Below, piece after piece: positions 32,576 through 41,804 of a DNA stretch of 64,000 nt. Positions within the stretch are counted from its first letter, which is position 1. Every line of letters starts with the position of its first letter. The DNA is from Flavisolibacter tropicus (GTDB taxonomy: Bacteria > Bacteroidota > Bacteroidia > Chitinophagales > Chitinophagaceae), in assembly GCF_001644645.1 (NCBI RefSeq), contig NZ_CP011390.1:4977501-5041500 (forward strand). The letters run 5' to 3'. Under the pieces are notes generated by a model, which saw only the letters and a program-made list of their open reading frames with translations, did no database searches and was not told where the DNA came from. The translations under genes and the position numbers were made by a program.

Positions 32576-35515
32576 TTACAATGGTGCAGGTTGTTTAATT
32601 CCTATCTTCTGCATCCACTTTACTTCAATACTGTAAACCCCAAACTCCTCTACTACTTTTCCTTTTATGTGATAAAAGCCCTGCCCGGTTAAGCGGTACT
32701 TCACTGCGCTATCGGGGAAATGGACAGAGTCTACCCAGTCACCATTTGAATCTATAAAGGTTCCGAAATACATTAGCTGCCCTTTAGAGGTGCGCACCGG
32801 TTTTTGAGTGATATAGTATACCAGTACCTCAATGGACTGCCCTGCATGATTCTTGAACTGACGGGCTGGTACAAATGCTTTTGGGTCGGCATCTACCAAC
32901 GAAAAAGGATCACAGAGATAAAAGCCTAAGAGTTCTTTTTCGTCAAGCGCATCTTCCAGTGGCGTATGGTATAATACTGGTAGCTTAAATTCCACGGGCT
33001 TGTCCTGGAAAAGTGCAGTTCCCACTACGTCTTTCTCTTTAACACGTTTGCTCAGGAAGTTCGCTTCCCATAAGAGCTCTTTTTTGTTCTTACCTGTAAA
33101 ACGCAATGCGCCTACACGGATCAGGATATTGAGTTGCTCGGTGCCAATGCCCGTGCGGTGAATAAAATCCTGCAGGTTCAGGAAGCTGCCGTGTCGTGAC
33201 CGCTCTTGCAAAAGGCGACCCACCGTTTCCTTCTGTAAACTTTTTATATGTATGAAGCCTATATATACTTCCCGGCCATGGATATCCGTAAGCTCAGTAC
33301 TATTGTTTACACAAGGTGCATGGATCTTGGCGCCTGCTCGTCTTAATTCATGGAAGTAAAGCTCGGTGGAGTAAAAGCCGCCAAAGTTGTTGATCACCGC
33401 TACCATAAACTCCATAGGGTAGTAGGTCTTTAGAAACAAACTCTGATAGCTTTCCACAGCAAAAGAAGCCGAGTGTGCTTTTGAAAATGAGTAGCCGCCA
33501 AAACTCTCTATTTGCCGCCACACTTCTTTTGCAATTTCGTCGGGATGCCCAAGCTCCTTACAGTTCGTAAAGAATTGTTCTTTGATTCTGTCAAATTCTT
33601 TGCGCCCTCTATACTTGCCACTCATCGCCCTACGCAATACATCTGCTTCACCCATATCTAAGCCGGCAAAGTGGTGGGCCACCTTGATCACGTCTTCCTG
33701 GAATACCATCACACCATAGGTCTCTTCCAGCAGTTCTTTCATCTTTGGGTGCAGGTACTCAAACTTATCGGGGTTGTGAAAGCGATAGATATACTCCCGC
33801 ATCATGCCAGATTGAGCTACACCCGGACGAATAATAGAAGAAGCGGCAACCAGCGTGATATAATCATCACAGCGAAGCTTTAAGAGCAACTGGCGCATGG
33901 CGGGGCTCTCAATATAAAAGCAGCCTATCGTATCCGCCCTGCGGATCTGGTCTGCCACCTGGGGATCGCGCTTGAACTTCTCTACATCGTGAATGTCAAT
34001 AGAGATGCTTTTGTTCTCTCGTACCAACTGTATGCAGTCTTTAATATGGCCCAATCCTCTTTGTGAAAGAATGTCGAGTTTGTACAGTCCTACTTTCTCC
34101 GCTACAAACATATCAATCTGTGTAGTGGCAAAACCCTTGGGTGGCATCTCTAGCGCCGTGTACTGATAGATGGGCTCTTCCGAGATGAGCATGCCACCCG
34201 GATGAATGCTGGTATAGTTAGGAAAGTTTTGAAGCAGGCTACCATAAAACAAAATGAGTTTTTGAATTTTATCGTCCTGCAAAGTGGCGTCCGGGTTATC
34301 GGCAATAGCATCCACTTCGTGCTTGGGAAGACCAAACACTTTAGCCAACTCCCGCAGAATAGCATTGTACTGAAAGGTGCTATACATGCCGAGCAAGGCT
34401 ACGTGCTGTTCGCCGTAGCGCTTAAAGATGTAATCAATCACTTCATCGCGGTCCTGCCAGGAAAAATCAATATCAAAATCGGGTGGCGAGGTTCTATAAG
34501 GATTAAGGAAACGCTCAAAATACAAATCCAGCTCAATGGGATTGACATCTGTTATTTGTAAGCAATAGGCCACAATAGAGTTGGCGCCACTACCGCGACC
34601 CACATGATAAAAACCCCGGCTTTGGGCATAGCGGATCACATCCCAGGTAATGAGAAAGTAGGAGTTGAAACCAAGCTTGTCAATGATCTGCAATTCTTTA
34701 CGCACCCGCTCTTCTGCTTCCCTGTTGCCCGTTCCATAACGATAGCGTAAACCATCCAGGGCCAGCTTCTCCAGTAGAATGCGGTCGTCCTTAAGGGTAG
34801 CAGAGAATACCTTTTTGGTTTTGTCTGATGCTAAATCCACTTCATAGTTACAAGTGTCAATGATACGAAGCGTGTTAGTGATCATTTGCGGATGCTGACG
34901 AAAAGCATCCAGGATCTTGGTAGGGGAGAGAAACACTTCGGTCGGCGCCGCAATCTGTTCAGCGGTTTGTTTGCTTAACAGGATGTTGTGATCAATGGCT
35001 CTCAGAAGCCGGTGCAGGTTGTAATGTACCTTGGTCTTAAAGGTGACCGGTTGACGTACAACAAACTTGGTCGGATAATGGGCCACATCGATGGCGTACA
35101 ATTTAGTGATCTCCCCAGGTTGTATACCAATCAATTCCTGTTCTTTCAACTGCGCTGGAGGTAGTTGGCCAAGCGGATAGATCACCCATACATCAGCATT
35201 CAAATCGGGCCGCTCAGGAAACGGTTCTTTGCTTTGCAGGTGTTTTGTTAGAAACTGGTTGATGTGTAGCAGCCCTGTTGTTGATTTGGCTAACAGTATA
35301 TATAAGAAGTGGTCGCCATTGCGGATCTCTGCGCCCAATACCGGTTTAATGTTTGCCTCAAGGCAAAGCTCATAAAAATCCCAGAGGTCACTGGTGTTGT
35401 TGATATTGGTTAGGGTTAGTGCACTGGCGCCTACTTCCACGGCTTCCTTCACCAGGGCCTCCGTGCTAAAAGTGCCATAGCGGTAGGAGAAAAAGGTCTT
35501 ACAATTCAGGTACAT
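32576..35515 (-). CDS. dnaE: Error-prone DNA polymerase III alpha-like subunit (DnaE-type) with degenerate PHP site
   Basis: 979 residues. The polymerase palm shows the catalytic aspartates in PPDFDIDFSWQDRD and the third acid in LYKLDIL; other family motifs are HVGRGSGANSIVAY, HPGGMLISEEP, GYSFSKAHSASFA and the helix-hairpin-helix region near FIHRTGIGTEQLN. The length is near that of DnaE2/ImuC, shorter than replicative DnaE (about 1150-1200). The N-terminal PHP domain opens LNCKTFFSYRYGTFS, lacking the H-x-H and HS metal-ligand pattern, so PHP activity is probably absent. It starts 10 nt after dinB and is surely co-transcribed, which suggests a translesion mutasome rather than the main replicase. 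Confidence 0.9.
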   Translation of the reverse strand: MYLNCKTFFSYRYGTFSTEALVKEAVEVGASALTLTNINNTSDLWDFYELCLEANIKPVLGAEIRNGDHFLYILLAKSTTGLLHINQFLTKHLQSKEPFPERPDLNADVWVIYPLGQLPPAQLKEQELIGIQPGEITKLYAIDVAHYPTKFVVRQPVTFKTKVHYNLHRLLRAIDHNILLSKQTAEQIAAPTEVFLSPTKILDAFRQHPQMITNTLRIIDTCNYEVDLASDKTKKVFSATLKDDRILLEKLALDGLRYRYGTGNREAEERVRKELQIIDKLGFNSYFLITWDVIRYAQSRGFYHVGRGSGANSIVAYCLQITDVNPIELDLYFERFLNPYRTSPPDFDIDFSWQDRDEVIDYIFKRYGEQHVALLGMYSTFQYNAILRELAKVFGLPKHEVDAIADNPDATLQDDKIQKLILFYGSLLQNFPNYTSIHPGGMLISEEPIYQYTALEMPPKGFATTQIDMFVAEKVGLYKLDILSQRGLGHIKDCIQLVRENKSISIDIHDVEKFKRDPQVADQIRRADTIGCFYIESPAMRQLLLKLRCDDYITLVAASSIIRPGVAQSGMMREYIYRFHNPDKFEYLHPKMKELLEETYGVMVFQEDVIKVAHHFAGLDMGEADVLRRAMSGKYRGRKEFDRIKEQFFTNCKELGHPDEIAKEVWRQIESFGGYSFSKAHSASFAVESYQSLFLKTYYPMEFMVAVINNFGGFYSTELYFHELRRAGAKIHAPCVNNSTELTDIHGREVYIGFIHIKSLQKETVGRLLQERSRHGSFLNLQDFIHRTGIGTEQLNILIRVGALRFTGKNKKELLWEANFLSKRVKEKDVVGTALFQDKPVEFKLPVLYHTPLEDALDEKELLGFYLCDPFSLVDADPKAFVPARQFKNHAGQSIEVLVYYITQKPVRTSKGQLMYFGTFIDSNGDWVDSVHFPDSAVKYRLTGQGFYHIKGKVVEEFGVYSIEVKWMQKIGIKQPAPL

Positions 35516-35525
35516 GTTGGTTGGT

Positions 35526-36677
35526 TTAAAGTAGTCCGCTGGCCCGCATCACCAGGTAGCGGCCAAAACGGAAGTTGAGATGATCCAGCTCCTGGTACAG
35601 TCGTATCTGCTCGTTGGTGTCATCGAAAAGGCTGATCTGGTAATTGCCCGGCACCAGGTGCGTAAAGCGAATACCCAGTAACCGAACCAGCAGCCGACGG
35701 TCATAGAGCTTTTGGAACAGGTCTTTCACAGATTGGATCAATAAACTGTCTAATGCCGTATACATTATGGAACACTGCTTTGTAAGTGTATTGAAGTCCG
35801 CATAGCGGATCTTTACGGTTATGCATCCTGTGAGTTTGTTTTGCTGGCGCAGTTCGAAACCCAGCTTCTCGGTCATCTTGATCAATTGGGATTGCATAAA
35901 GCGTACGTCAATAGTGTCGCTTTCAAACGTGGTTTCCGTACTCACACTCTTTTGTTCTTCATAAGGCACCACCGGTGAGTCATCGATAGCATTGGCCCGA
36001 CGCCACAGCTCGATCCCGCTCTTACCCATCAGGTTTTCCATCATCTCCATCGGGATCTCGCTCAGCGTCTTTATTGTACGTACACCCATTTGATTGAGTA
36101 GTTCAGTGGTCTTGGGGCCCACCATGGGAAGTTTTTCTACGGCTAGTGGCGCTAGAAACGACTTCTCTTCACCAAAAGGAATTTGCAGCTGACCGTTTGG
36201 CTTGGCTTCATCAGTTGCTACCTTGCTTACCAGCTTATTTATAGAAAGACCATTAGAGATCGGGAGCCCTGTTTCCTTTAATACCTTGCTACGAAGTTCT
36301 TGGCTGTACTTCTGGCAACCAAAGAACTTGTCCATCCCCGTTAGATCGACATAGAACTCATCAATACTGGCTTTTTCAAACTGCGGAACATTGTTACGGA
36401 TAATATCAGTAACCAGGTGAGAGTACTTGCTATAGCTTTCCATGTCGCCACTGATAATAGTGGCTTGGGGGCATAAACGCTTGGCCAGCCTCATTGGCAT
36501 GGCGGAACGGATGCCAAACTTGCGGGCTTCATAGCTACAGGCCGCCACGACTGCTCGATCACTGTGGCCACCAACTAGTAGTGGCTTTCCCTTGAGCTTG
36601 GGATTTTTAAGACATTCAACATTGACAAAGAACGCATCCAGGTCATAGTGCGCTATTGTCCTTACCTGCGTAGGCAT
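35526..36677 (-). CDS. dinB: Y-family DNA polymerase IV (DinB)
   Basis: 383 residues. Catalytic carboxylates lie in AHYDLDAFFVNVE (Asp11, Asp13 region) and ASIDEFYVDLTG; CSYEARKFGIRSAMPM is the finger region, KLPMVGPKTTELLNQMGV the helix-hairpin-helix, and the little-finger domain follows. The near-C-terminal QISLFDD fits the beta-clamp-binding consensus QxxLF. It bypasses damaged bases with low fidelity. It is the first gene of a two-gene operon with the DnaE-like polymerase, the arrangement expected for damage-inducible mutagenesis. A 7-3-7 palindrome lies 47 bp upstream of the start and may be an SOS-type operator. No ImuA/RecA-like gene is adjacent. Confidence 0.92.
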   Translation of the reverse strand: MPTQVRTIAHYDLDAFFVNVECLKNPKLKGKPLLVGGHSDRAVVAACSYEARKFGIRSAMPMRLAKRLCPQATIISGDMESYSKYSHLVTDIIRNNVPQFEKASIDEFYVDLTGMDKFFGCQKYSQELRSKVLKETGLPISNGLSINKLVSKVATDEAKPNGQLQIPFGEEKSFLAPLAVEKLPMVGPKTTELLNQMGVRTIKTLSEIPMEMMENLMGKSGIELWRRANAIDDSPVVPYEEQKSVSTETTFESDTIDVRFMQSQLIKMTEKLGFELRQQNKLTGCITVKIRYADFNTLTKQCSIMYTALDSLLIQSVKDLFQKLYDRRLLVRLLGIRFTHLVPGNYQISLFDDTNEQIRLYQELDHLNFRFGRYLVMRASGLL

Positions 36678-36994
36678 AATGGGTTAGTTAGTAATGTAAA
36701 ACTAAAATAATTAGTAATATATATGCTAAAAAGTTTAGCACAATGGCGATGCACTTAAGCGTAATGGACACCCACGTTAATCGGCATCTTTATCCACAAA
36801 TAAGGTAATGCGCTATTCAGTTGTTGTGTTGGGGTGAAGGCTTTGTGCTTGGCTGTCCAACAACTTTTGATGTAAGGCATAACTGCCTTTAAATAAATTC
36901 GGTTGTTGATGCCGCATCACAGACTCAATTGAATACCAACAATAGCGTAGAAAAGAATTTATTCTTAATACGGTTACTATCTTTATTGCAGGTT
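36678..36994. other. Divergent intergenic region between dinB and the frameshifted lipoprotein gene
   Basis: 317 bp without a gene. It holds the palindrome at 36724, a self-complementary pair TTGTTG/CCAACAA around 36818-36866, and GGCATAACTGCC near 36876. TATCTTTATTG at about 36978 resembles a weak -7 box for the lipoprotein gene. Confidence 0.45.
36724..36740 (-). promoter_or_regulatory. Candidate operator upstream of dinB-dnaE
   Basis: TGCTAAA (36724-36730) and TTTAGCA (36734-36740) form a perfect palindrome with a 3 nt spacer, 47 bp before the dinB start. A weaker ACTAA/TTAGT pair lies at 36701-36715. Damage-response control is inferred from the gene pair, not from a known consensus. Confidence 0.45.
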
Positions 36995-37659
36995 ATGATG
37001 CGTCTGTTTACTTTTTTACGCTGCTGCTTCCGTCTGTATTTTTTTCCTGCAAAGAACATCGTGTTCCTGCATCTTATTTTGTTTATATAGATACTGCTAG
37101 CTCATTTACAAGAGAGTTTCCTAAGGTTAGCAAACCTAGTTACTATCCCTATGCTTTGACCAACGACAAGGCACAACAACTTCAATTGGATACTATTGAT
37201 CGTGGTTATAATAACTTTCAAGCCAGAATATGGTATGAACAATCGCGTGGTCAAAAACGTAAACTTGTTGTAATCAAAGATGATGCTTCCGACTGGAAGG
37301 GATGGGTATATGAATTGCGAGTAGAATGGGACGGTGAAAAGGAGCACATCTTAACAAAGACGGTCAAAGAAGTTGTGCCAAAGTCAGGATGGAACCATTT
37401 TATGAAACGGTTGATTGATTTACGGGTTACTACACTTCCAGATATGTATGCTATTGAAGAGTTAGTTGACAATTGGAAAGATGGGCACAGCTATAGCGTA
37501 GAAATCGCTAGTAAAAATCAGTACCGGTATTATACTTACCATGTGCCAGAGGAATTTCAGCAATATGAAGAAACCAGAGATATGTCTGCCATTATTGATT
37601 TGCTTAAGGAAGAACTGGCTGTTGAAAGAATAGATACTTATGCGAGATTGGTTCATTAA
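36995..37659 (+). pseudogene. Lipoprotein gene with an apparent -1 frameshift in a T-run near the start
   Basis: The long frame (37156 onward by any standard start) is open back to 36946 and reads FFTLLLPSVFFSCKEHR at its N-terminus, a signal peptide with lipobox FFSC, but has no usable start codon. The only ATG pair, at 36995 and 36998, reads MMRLFTF in another frame. Adding one T to the six-T run at 37012-37017 joins them into MMRLFTFFTLLLPSVFFSC, a normal lipoprotein start. The mature part (IWYEQSRGQKRKLVVIKDD, VEWDGEKEHILTKTVKEVV, DGHSYSVEIASKNQYRYYTY) is of unknown family. This is either a sequencing or assembly error, a recent inactivation, or slippage-based switching. Confidence 0.65.
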
Positions 37660-37717
37660 AGCAAGTCCTTGAACTGCGGATCCCGGAACTTTTTTTCTAA
37701 TCAGTTTATTGATACAC

Positions 37718-37743
37718 AAAGCCCCTGCGTTATAAGGGGCTTT
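37718..37743. terminator. Bidirectional terminator between convergent genes
   Basis: AAAGCCCCT (37718-37726) and AGGGGCTTT (37735-37743) with an 8 nt loop, between the lipoprotein gene ending at 37659 and the minus-strand gene ending at 37762. Confidence 0.85.
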
Positions 37744-37761
37744 GCTATTTGTTACAAGACT

Positions 37762-38112
37762 TTATACAGCAAGCGCCTCAGCCTGTATCATTTGTCCAAT
37801 TACTTCTTGTGGGCTGGTTGTCATTCCGCTGGCATTCACTTGATCAAAGTAATTATGCCAACCTACGCTTTCTACCATTTTTTCAAACTCACGAGCAGCG
37901 TCTTCGCTGGGGAATGACCAAACAGCAAAATAATCATAGCCAACTTTCTTTACTGTTGCAGTATCATTGGCTCCCCAACTTATTATTTGTACTCCATTGT
38001 CCAATAGTTTTTGAATGGCAGGCCCTAATCCGTTGGTGTAGTTTTCTCTTTCTTCTTTGGATAGATCATTCCAAGTGGATTTTGCTTTCCATAACTCGAT
38101 GTAAGTAATCAT
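37762..38112 (-). CDS. Small dimeric alpha-beta-barrel-like hypothetical protein (116 aa)
   Basis: 116 residues, no signal peptide. The layout (ITYIELWKAKSTWNDLS at the start, VQIISWGANDTATVKKVGYD, YFAVWSFPSEDAAREFEKMV, WHNYFDQVNA) has the beta-alpha-beta pattern of ferredoxin-like dimeric alpha-beta barrels of the YCII/EthD/DUF6616 kind. Such proteins act as small cytoplasmic enzymes or binding proteins, but no catalytic residue can be assigned. It is followed by the shared terminator at 37718 and has its own promoter region in the 97 bp before it. Function is unknown. Confidence 0.6.
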   Translation of the reverse strand: MITYIELWKAKSTWNDLSKEERENYTNGLGPAIQKLLDNGVQIISWGANDTATVKKVGYDYFAVWSFPSEDAAREFEKMVESVGWHNYFDQVNASGMTTSPQEVIGQMIQAEALAV

Positions 38113-38208
38113 TATTTGTGTTTTTGGTAAAAAAATAGGTGCTTACTCGTTGGTCATATCATTCGGTATAGAACCAATTCGTTTTTCTTATAAACAAAAT
38201 GTATAAGC

Positions 38209-39000
38209 TTACTTCAGCCGCTCATAGGTTTCTGTGCCCTTACTGCCACTAGGAAATACAATGGTTTGCTTAAAACGGTCTTTCCCCATAAACTCCAATT
38301 CCAATGTAACTGGGACGTTTACTAAGGCCGTGCGGAAGGTGGAACTCATATTCACTTCTTTGGCGCGATTGGCGCCCATCATCTCAAATGTTCCATAGCC
38401 GTAATTAGAGACTAGTTGATGACTGGCAGAATCGGTTTGTGTATTGGCCCATATAAAATGGCCCGATTGAAAGACTTTAAACTGGGTAGGGTGATCATCA
38501 ACCGTTGTTTCACCACTGGTAGATGTGAATTCAGTCTTTACCTGTTTCCAGGCGCCATCAAGGGGCGTATTCACGTTTTTGCTTACCGTTTTATAGTCTT
38601 CTGTTAATACACCCTGGCCATTAAAGTTGATCACTTGCGTATAGCCATCATTCTTTTTGGTAATGGCCAGTTCAAAGGAGCTATTGCGGGCGCCGCTGTC
38701 GGAGGTAAAGAAAACATGTTCTATTACCTTGCCGTTTTTGATCTCGTAAGTACCAATACCATACATGCCCAGAGAATCATCTGGTAGCGAATGAGCATAC
38801 ATCATGTAGCGGTCGGTGAAGATCTTCAATTGCTGGGTATTCATTACACTATCCTTTTTGCCATCATTGATCACTTGTCGTTGCATCAAATAGGCGCCTT
38901 GCATGGACTTGCTGTTTCCTGTATTCTTATTTTGAGCGTTAGTGACAGTAGTAAATGCCAGCAAGTAGGATAAAATGCATAGCATGATCAACTGTTTCAT
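38209..39000 (-). CDS. Secreted protein with two lipocalin-like repeats
   Basis: 263 residues from the ATG at 39000; the longer in-frame start at 39048 would bury the signal peptide (LIMLCILSYLLAFTTVTNAQ). The mature part holds two similar ~110-residue units: MQGAYLMQRQVINDGKKDSV ... YMMYAHSLPDDSLGMYGIGT and LDGAWKQVKTEFTSTSGETT ... HFIWANTQTDSASHQLVSNY. Both show the GAxx...GxYxI pattern of lipocalin-like/DUF4488-type beta barrels, so the gene probably arose by internal duplication. A small-molecule or lipid-binding role in the periplasm is possible. No operon partner is evident. Confidence 0.65.
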   Translation of the reverse strand: MKQLIMLCILSYLLAFTTVTNAQNKNTGNSKSMQGAYLMQRQVINDGKKDSVMNTQQLKIFTDRYMMYAHSLPDDSLGMYGIGTYEIKNGKVIEHVFFTSDSGARNSSFELAITKKNDGYTQVINFNGQGVLTEDYKTVSKNVNTPLDGAWKQVKTEFTSTSGETTVDDHPTQFKVFQSGHFIWANTQTDSASHQLVSNYGYGTFEMMGANRAKEVNMSSTFRTALVNVPVTLELEFMGKDRFKQTIVFPSGSKGTETYERLK

Positions 39001-39268
39001 ATAAAAGTATTTAAGATTGATGTGTGACTGGCGATACCAGTTTAGCAAAGGGCAGTACCTGGTTTTGGTAGGAGAGGTTCTTCTAAGTTAGTTAACTTGT
39101 CATTCAATTCAAAGTGGTATGGGATAAGACGTTTAGTCCATATTGCCGTCTTATTTGAAATAAATGATGGAAAAGCTGTATAACAAAAGCAGGATTTTGT
39201 TATACACGAAAGCCATGCAGCTTGTGCAAATGGTAGATCAGTAATAGTAAATAATATCGCTTCAATAA

Positions 39269-39682
39269 TTAGGAAGCTGGTTGTAGTGCCGCAAACGCAA
39301 GAAAACGATTGATTTGCTGCTTTAGCGCTTCGTAAGTAGGTGGCTTGGTTACCATCTCTACACCAAACCGGTTACAAAAACTGCTATCAGTGTGGGCACT
39401 GGAAGTGGTAAATACAACTACAGGAATAGACTCTGTTTCGGCTTCACTTTTCAAAATAGCCAGCGTTTCACGGCCACTTAAGCGAGGCATGTTCATGTCC
39501 AGAATAATCAGGTGGGGAGGATTGGCCCGCCCTTCTTGTGAGCGTAAATAATTTAGTGCTTCACGACCATCGCTTGCTTCCTTTACCACATACTGCGGAT
39601 CAATAGAATGAAGCACATCGCTGATCATCTCTCTGTCATCTGGATCGTCGTCTACACAAAGTATTATAGGGTGGCTTGTCAT
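39269..39682 (-). CDS. Single-domain response regulator (CheY-like receiver)
   Basis: 137 residues consisting of a receiver domain only. The acidic pocket is in ILCVDDDPDDREMI, the phosphoacceptor Asp in HLIILDMNMPRLSG, the switch Thr/Ser in VVVFTTSS and the conserved Lys in MVTKPPTYE. Without an output domain it would act by protein-protein contact or in a phosphorelay. It is divergent from the PAS histidine kinase at 39795, 112 bp away, and is its natural partner candidate; this rcp1-like pairing of a phytochrome-type kinase with a short receiver is common in Bacteroidota. A TAnnTTTG box on the minus strand at 39691-39698 almost touches the start codon. Confidence 0.9.
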   Translation of the reverse strand: MTSHPIILCVDDDPDDREMISDVLHSIDPQYVVKEASDGREALNYLRSQEGRANPPHLIILDMNMPRLSGRETLAILKSEAETESIPVVVFTTSSAHTDSSFCNRFGVEMVTKPPTYEALKQQINRFLAFAALQPAS

Positions 39683-39690
39683 GGAAGGCG

Positions 39691-39698
39691 CAAAGGTA
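39691..39698 (-). promoter_or_regulatory. -7 box TACCTTTG of the response regulator gene
   Basis: On the minus strand this reads TACCTTTG, an exact TAnnTTTG, 8 nt before the ATG. It implies a very short or absent 5' leader. Confidence 0.55.
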
Positions 39699-39746
39699 AT
39701 GCATTGTATGCAGTGCAGAGGTCTATGTGGTAGTGTTTAACGTTCT

Positions 39747-39777
39747 TTTGCTGTAAACAGTGTTGGCCGTAACTTTA
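39747..39777 (+). promoter_or_regulatory. Promoter of the PAS histidine kinase gene
   Basis: TTTG at 39747-39750, then 19 nt, then TAACTTTA at 39770-39777, which matches the Bacteroidota -33/-7 layout with one mismatch. The ATG at 39795 is 17 nt downstream. Confidence 0.6.
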
Positions 39778-39794
39778 TCCTCCTTAACCTTACC

Positions 39795-41708
39795 ATGACA
39801 ACGTTAAACCTTAACACCAACGTAGTACTTTCCCTGTTGGATAACCAGCCCGACTCTGTATTCTATTTTGTACCTGTGTACGCAGCAGATAACAATAAAG
39901 AAATCGTAGATTTTAAACTTGCCTACTGTAACAAACATGCGGCTTTAATGGCAAATGTTTCAACAGAAACCTTAATAGGACAGAACGTTTTGACGCTGAT
40001 CAATTCCAATAATTTGTTCTACGGGATAAAGCTTGATGAGCTTTCCCAGGTATATCAAACGGAAAAACCTTTTGAAGCCAGCTTTTTGAATCCGGCACTT
40101 AATAAACATTTTCAATTATGGTGTACAAGAGTAGAAGAAGGGGTGCTCACTATTACCCGCAATACAACAAATGAAGTTAAAGTCCAGGAAGAACAGCAAC
40201 GACAAGTAGAGCTTACCGATAGTATACTTGATGCTTCTATCAATGGAGTGCTTGCTTTAGAAGCTGTCCGTAATGAAAATAATGAGATCGTAGATTTTGA
40301 ATTTGTAAAGGCTAATGACAAGGTAGAGCTGCTGCTGGGTAAGAAAGAAAAAGAGCTTATTGGAAAAAGCTACTTATCCATGCTGGCGCCTTCAAAGGAG
40401 AACGGAATGTTTGATCTGAAGGCCGGGGTAGTTGAAACAGGGGTGCCCGTGCGTATGGAGTTTTACTATAAAGGGGTAGGTATTGATGGATGGTTTGATA
40501 TATCTATTTCCAAACTGGGAAAGAGCGGTGTGGTTGAAACCTTTACCGATATTACCGAACGCAAGTTGGATAAAGACCGGTTAGAACAATCGGCACAGCG
40601 ATTTGAAACAGTGGTGAATACATCTAAAGCAGGAATGTTTACATTGATTCCCGTTAAAGATGAAAAGGGCGAGGTGATTGACTTTCGCTTTGGTATTGTA
40701 AACCAGGCAGTAGCAACCTACATTGGACAAACTGCAGAAGTACTAATGGGGTCATTAGGCAGTACTTATTTTCCGGCCTATATGACCAATGGCTTGTTTA
40801 CCATTTATAAAGACTGTTACCTGCATAATAAACCCTACAACTTTGACTTTCATTATGAAGATGGGTATGATGTCTTTTTTCAGATTGATGTCACCAAGAT
40901 GGGCGATGAAGTATTGGTAACATTTACCGATCACACCGTTATGAAGCGCTTGCAACGTGAACTGGAAATGAAGATCATTGAGTTAGGCCGCTCCAACGCT
41001 AACCTAGAGGAGTTTGCCAATGCGGCTTCGCATGACATGAAAGAGCCACTACGCAAGATCCGCACGTTTGCGGATCGGCTGAAACGTAGTTTAAACCCCA
41101 AAATGGATGAAACGGAAAAAAGCTTGTTTCACCGTATTGAACTATCCACAGAACGGATGCAACTCTTGCTGGACGATCTGCTGGAATTCTCGCATGTTAG
41201 TGAGCGCCCTTTGGAAACGGAGCTTGTAGACCTGAATGAAAAAGTGAAGAAAGTGCTAACCGACTTAGAGCTACCCATAGAGGAGAAACATGCTACTATC
41301 ATTGCAGAAGCCTTACCTACCATAAATGGTTATCGGCGCCAGTTACAACAGCTCTTTCAAAACCTGATTGGTAATGCATTAAAATACAGTAAGGCTGATG
41401 TAGCACCAGAAGTTATTATTCGCTCCCGTATAGTAAATGGGACAGAAGTTCAGGATAAAATACCTGTAGAACTGAACGATAAAACTTTTTACCTGATAGA
41501 GGTTAGTGATAATGGAATTGGATTTGAGCAGCAATATGCTGAACAAATCTTTGATATGTTTCAACGCCTGCATGGCAAAATGGAATACTCGGGTACAGGT
41601 GTAGGACTGGCCATTGCCCGTAAAGTAGTGGAAAATCACAATGGCTTTATTTGGGCTACCAGCCAACCGGGTATCGGGTCCACATTTTATGTATTGCTTC
41701 CTGCTTAA
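39795..41708 (+). CDS. Multi-PAS sensor histidine kinase (HisKA + HATPase)
   Basis: 637 residues without membrane helices. Three PAS-like regions (about 15-130, 146-255 with DSILDASINGVLALEAV, and 268-385 with VVNTSKAGMFTLIPV) are followed by a coiled linker, a HisKA dimerisation helix with phosphoacceptor His413 in NAASHDMKEPLRKIRT, and a HATPase domain (LFQNLIGNALKYSKAD as N-box, EVSDNGIGFEQQYAEQIF as G1, GTGVGLAIARKVVENHNG as G2). It is a cytoplasmic sensor, probably responding to an internal signal through the PAS domains, and passes phosphate to the divergent single-domain receiver. The signal is unknown; no haem or flavin ligand residue is evident. Confidence 0.9.
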   Translation: MTTLNLNTNVVLSLLDNQPDSVFYFVPVYAADNNKEIVDFKLAYCNKHAALMANVSTETLIGQNVLTLINSNNLFYGIKLDELSQVYQTEKPFEASFLNPALNKHFQLWCTRVEEGVLTITRNTTNEVKVQEEQQRQVELTDSILDASINGVLALEAVRNENNEIVDFEFVKANDKVELLLGKKEKELIGKSYLSMLAPSKENGMFDLKAGVVETGVPVRMEFYYKGVGIDGWFDISISKLGKSGVVETFTDITERKLDKDRLEQSAQRFETVVNTSKAGMFTLIPVKDEKGEVIDFRFGIVNQAVATYIGQTAEVLMGSLGSTYFPAYMTNGLFTIYKDCYLHNKPYNFDFHYEDGYDVFFQIDVTKMGDEVLVTFTDHTVMKRLQRELEMKIIELGRSNANLEEFANAASHDMKEPLRKIRTFADRLKRSLNPKMDETEKSLFHRIELSTERMQLLLDDLLEFSHVSERPLETELVDLNEKVKKVLTDLELPIEEKHATIIAEALPTINGYRRQLQQLFQNLIGNALKYSKADVAPEVIIRSRIVNGTEVQDKIPVELNDKTFYLIEVSDNGIGFEQQYAEQIFDMFQRLHGKMEYSGTGVGLAIARKVVENHNGFIWATSQPGIGSTFYVLLPA

Positions 41709-41804
41709 ATCGGAAGGATTTAGCGCCTGCCCTTGTTTATGGAGGTTGCGTTTCTATGATTTATGGACTAAAATTTGTTATTGGGAAGGTGACAAAAAGT
41801 ACCA

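Noticed and set aside
36818..36866. Self-complementary TTGTTG...CCAACAA segment as a regulatory RNA
   Set aside because: Weak stem with a long loop and no promoter or terminator; no support for an RNA gene.
39124..39154. Inverted repeat ATAAGACG/CGTCTTAT as terminator or operator
   Set aside because: It has no T-tail on either strand, lies 115 bp past the response regulator stop, and has no matching second site; kept only as a note.
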